The position numbers and the translations under genes are program-made. The notes beneath the pieces were generated by a model that saw only the letters and a program-made list of their open reading frames with translations, had not been told where the DNA came from and did no database searches. Shown here piece after piece: positions 22,345 to 25,139 of a stretch of 25,139 bases of DNA. Position 1 is the first letter of the stretch. Each line of letters opens with the position of its first letter. Source of the stretch: UBA4660 sp034408895 (GTDB lineage: Bacteria > Bacteroidota > Bacteroidia > Flavobacteriales_D > Sanyastnellaceae). Location: the NCBI GenBank assembly GCA_034408895.1, contig JAWXCI010000076.1, positions 1 to 25,139 on the forward strand, read 5' to 3'.

Positions 22345-25101
22345 ATGAAAAAATTTTTACTTATGACTTTTATGGCAACTGTAGGGCTGGCAATGAGCGC
22401 CCAGGTTGTAGAACTGCAACTTATCCAGATTTGTCCATCGACCAATCCGGTTTGCACATTGCCAATGGGCATTCCCGCCAACTATGTATGTGCCCAGTTA
22501 TGGGCTGTGATGACCAACCCTACTGACGTTATTTCTACCGTTTATGGAGTTCTTGGCTCTCCGCTAAGCGTAACCACTGATTGCTGTTTCTGGCAGTCAC
22601 CGGTAGGCGTTGATATAGGTGCCGAAATCAATACGAGTTTATTTCCATTTTTCCCAAGTCTCGAATACGACTCGTGGGTGACAGTGGGCATGGAATCTAT
22701 CTCAGATCCGGGTGGACCCATTTACGTTCTGGAGAGCCCCAGTCAACAATGGATTGATTCATTTAATACCCCTGGCTGTGGTGGCAATATCATTATGAAT
22801 GATATTTTCGGTGGATCATGGTTTACACTGCCCACCGCTGTTAACGCTGTGGCCGGTGATGACCTTATGATTTTGCTGGGGCAGTTTACCTACTGCGGAA
22901 ATCTAAATGTAAACCTCAACCTACAGGTTTTCCCTGGTTACACTGGACCCGGCTCACCTTCAATAAATCAGGAAGGATTGACTCTTGCAGGCTCCATTTG
23001 TGGTTGCCTGGATCCTCTTGCATGCAACTATGATGCTGTTGCCGAGTGCGATGATCTAAGTTGTGTATACCCGTGTGCACTCACCTTAGAATCTGAAACT
23101 CATACCGACCCCACCTGTTCCTTTGATGAAGATGGCGAAATTGAAGTTACATCCTCCGGTGGTCAGGGTTTTGTGAGGTACTACATTGATGGTCCTGGCA
23201 ACGCTAACGATGATGACGGCCTGCAAGGGAGTTTCAGCAATCTTCCCAACGGTACTTATACTTTAACTATAGTAGATGAATACTTCTTGCCGGGAGCACC
23301 AGGCGCCACTGCATGTGGCATTGTTGGCTGCCAGCAGCAAACTGTTGTCACTATCAACACTGCTCCGCTTGTGCTGAGCAACGGCAGCAACCTTAACGTT
23401 ACCTGCTTTGGCCTTACGGATGGCAGCAGTTCTTATGATTTTGCCGGAGGCACCGGGGCAATTGATTTTATGCCCTACAACTGCACTACCAATCTGCAAC
23501 TTACCGAGGGCGGCATTCCTGTGGTGTTGCCCTCACCAGATTATGATGGGTTTGGCGTGGGTTCTTTCAAGTGGAAAGCCACGGACGCAAACGGTTGTGT
23601 GTTTGAGTTCCCTTGTTTCAGCCTTACTCAACCACTCGACCTCAACGTTACTATTCAAGCCACGGTGGCTTCTTCCTGCTCCGATTCTCCTGATGGTGGC
23701 GTAAGCCTCAACTGGTTTGGTGGCGGTGGAAGCGATGTGGATTTTACATTCTGGGCTGATAGTGCCGATGCAGGTAATTATCTGGAAGGAAATTTCTTCT
23801 TTGATATGTTTCTGCCAGGCACTTACAACGTATATGGTATTGATGGATTAGGCTGCACCGATGTAGATACGTTTACTATCACCGCTCCAGCGCCTGTGGT
23901 AGTGTCTGCTACTGCTGCCCAGACATCATGCTCTTACTTGGGTGATGGTTGTGTTACAGGCATGGCTACAGGTGGAAACCTGGGCGTCTTTACTTACAGC
24001 CTTGACGATATTACTTACCAAAGCGCTGCACAGTTTTGCGGATTGCCCGCGGGCGAATACACTGTTTATGCACACGACAACCAGCAATGCGAGGGTATGG
24101 ATATGATAACTGTAACCGCACCAGCGGAGCTGGTGGCCTCTGTTGTGGGTACTGATGTTACTTGCTTTGGTTTTGGAAATGGCCAGGTTAACGTGACCGC
24201 GGCAGGTGGTTCACCTACTTATTTCTACAACATCGGATTGGGTAATTCCACCAGCGGATTGTTTACGAGTTTAGGCCCAATGCTTCAAACCATTATAGTT
24301 ACTGACCTCAACGATTGTGCGGATACCGTATCTGTTCTCATATCAGAACCCAATGAGTTGTTGCTTACAGGCACTGCAACCAGCACACTCTGCAACAATT
24401 CGGACGATGGCGCTATCACTGTTACTGCAACTGGTGGTAGTCCTGTTTATGAATACAAGGAAGGAAATGGAAGTTTACAAACTTCCAACGTCTTTGGTGG
24501 ATTGGATGCCAACGAGTATGACATTACAGTGGTTGATGCGAATGGATGCGAGTTTGAAATCCAGGTGGAAGTGACTGAACCATCAGCTCTTGCTGTTTCA
24601 GTGATTGGCAATACCGATGAAACAACACTCAATGCTGATGATGGCACAATTGACATTAGTATAAATGGTGGAACTGCCGGATATACATTTGAGTGGACCA
24701 ATCAGGCAACTGAAGTAGTTTCAACCGATGAAGATCCTGAAAATCTTGAGCCTGGCTTTTATACTGTAACAGTGACCGATGCCAATGGCTGCACTTTTGA
24801 ATTAGGCAACTTTGTTGAAATCGAAATCACAGTGGCCGAGCTGTCAGGTGGCCTTATAGTTTCCTTCAATCCAAACCCAACCCTCGGCCAGTTTGTGCTG
24901 AATATGGAAGGATTGAATGGCGAGAAAGTAAGTTACCGCATTATGGATATGCAGGGTCGTGTGGTTACTGAGCGCGAACTTGGGACACAAAGTGGCAACA
25001 GCACCGAGCAGGTGGACATCACCTCTTGCGCTGCGGGTGTTTATTACATGAATGTAATTTTAGGTGAACAGCAAACCACTTTGAAGGTGGTGAAGAATTA
25101 A
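22345..25101 (+). CDS. Large secreted SprB-repeat protein, T9SS substrate (tandem paralog 2)
   Basis: The 918-residue product has the same plan as the gene before it. A signal peptide ends near residue 19 (MSAQ). The shared unnamed N-terminal domain (about 20-215) has STVYGVLGSPLSVTTDCCF, YDSWVTVG, GGSWF, AGDDLMILLGQFT and LQVFPGYTGPGSP. The linker CGCLDPLACNYDAVAECDDLSCVYPC is at 219-244, followed by about seven SprB-type repeats. A T9SS type A tail follows (FNPNPTLGQFVLNM ... AAGVYYMNV ... LKVVKN). It lacks six cysteines found in the N-terminal domain of its neighbour. Likely a surface adhesin arising by gene duplication. Ligand and any role in gliding are unknown. Confidence 0.88.
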   Translation: MKKFLLMTFMATVGLAMSAQVVELQLIQICPSTNPVCTLPMGIPANYVCAQLWAVMTNPTDVISTVYGVLGSPLSVTTDCCFWQSPVGVDIGAEINTSLFPFFPSLEYDSWVTVGMESISDPGGPIYVLESPSQQWIDSFNTPGCGGNIIMNDIFGGSWFTLPTAVNAVAGDDLMILLGQFTYCGNLNVNLNLQVFPGYTGPGSPSINQEGLTLAGSICGCLDPLACNYDAVAECDDLSCVYPCALTLESETHTDPTCSFDEDGEIEVTSSGGQGFVRYYIDGPGNANDDDGLQGSFSNLPNGTYTLTIVDEYFLPGAPGATACGIVGCQQQTVVTINTAPLVLSNGSNLNVTCFGLTDGSSSYDFAGGTGAIDFMPYNCTTNLQLTEGGIPVVLPSPDYDGFGVGSFKWKATDANGCVFEFPCFSLTQPLDLNVTIQATVASSCSDSPDGGVSLNWFGGGGSDVDFTFWADSADAGNYLEGNFFFDMFLPGTYNVYGIDGLGCTDVDTFTITAPAPVVVSATAAQTSCSYLGDGCVTGMATGGNLGVFTYSLDDITYQSAAQFCGLPAGEYTVYAHDNQQCEGMDMITVTAPAELVASVVGTDVTCFGFGNGQVNVTAAGGSPTYFYNIGLGNSTSGLFTSLGPMLQTIIVTDLNDCADTVSVLISEPNELLLTGTATSTLCNNSDDGAITVTATGGSPVYEYKEGNGSLQTSNVFGGLDANEYDITVVDANGCEFEIQVEVTEPSALAVSVIGNTDETTLNADDGTIDISINGGTAGYTFEWTNQATEVVSTDEDPENLEPGFYTVTVTDANGCTFELGNFVEIEITVAELSGGLIVSFNPNPTLGQFVLNMEGLNGEKVSYRIMDMQGRVVTERELGTQSGNSTEQVDITSCAAGVYYMNVILGEQQTTLKVVKN

Positions 25102-25119
25102 GCATCGTTCATCAACCCA

Positions 25120-25139
25120 TAATAAAAAAGACCCCCACC
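25120..25139 (+). terminator. Possible left arm of a terminator cut by the window end
   Basis: TAATAAAAAAGACCCCCACC, an A run followed by a C-rich arm just after the stop codon, resembles the left half of the two terminators seen earlier. The right arm would lie outside the window. Confidence 0.3.

Noticed and set aside
22248..22526. Short plus-strand frame overlapping the start of SprB paralog 2
   Set aside because: It overlaps the signal peptide and N-terminal domain of the real gene in another frame, and part of it covers the promoter.
19410..25101. The tandem SprB-repeat genes as one gene broken by a stop
   Set aside because: Each copy has its own promoter box, signal peptide, N-terminal domain and T9SS tail, so they are two complete paralogs.

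Overview
The window looks like a chromosomal segment of a Bacteroidota bacterium, most likely an uncultured member of the order Flavobacteriales. The evidence is: five large secreted proteins, four of which end in type IX secretion (T9SS) type A C-terminal domains; -7 promoter boxes of the TAnnTTTG type; A-rich leaders instead of Shine-Dalgarno sites; and a Bacteroidota-style carotenoid cluster. I see no tRNA, rRNA, CRISPR array, transposase or integrase. No gene-free gap reaches 300 bases.

Layout. 1-1983: the 3' part of a repetitive HYR-like (Ig-fold) secreted protein, followed by an intrinsic terminator. 2185-6594: guaA (GMP synthase), a LysM plus type 1 periplasmic-binding-fold lipoprotein, and hemF (oxygen-dependent coproporphyrinogen III oxidase), all on +. 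6698-10806: a tight five-gene carotenoid cluster crtI-crtB-idi-crtZ-crtY, predicted to make zeaxanthin from geranylgeranyl diphosphate; crtE and crtW are not in the window. 10795-14801: three minus-strand genes, fmt, a choice-of-anchor-B surface protein with a dockerin-like tail, and metF. 15008-15445: a hotdog-fold thioesterase. 15432-17390 (minus) and 17505-19244 (plus): a GH13 alpha-amylase divergent from a secreted protein with four starch-binding-like modules; this looks like a small alpha-glucan utilisation pair with a shared promoter region and a candidate operator. 19410-25101: two tandem paralogous large secreted proteins sharing an unrecognised N-terminal domain, then a cysteine-rich linker, SprB-type repeats and a T9SS sorting domain; they are probably surface adhesins.

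The most interesting signals outside the genes are: (i) degenerate 7-bp tandem arrays in several intergenic gaps, with related words on both sides of guaA and both sides of metF; (ii) two genes (guaA and the thioesterase) whose -7 boxes end exactly 4 nt before the ATG, suggesting leaderless mRNAs; (iii) a perfect 6-3-6 palindrome in the amylase divergent promoter; (iv) the shared N-terminal domain of the tandem paralogs, one copy of which has gained cysteines. All calls come from reading the sequence; no database search was run.
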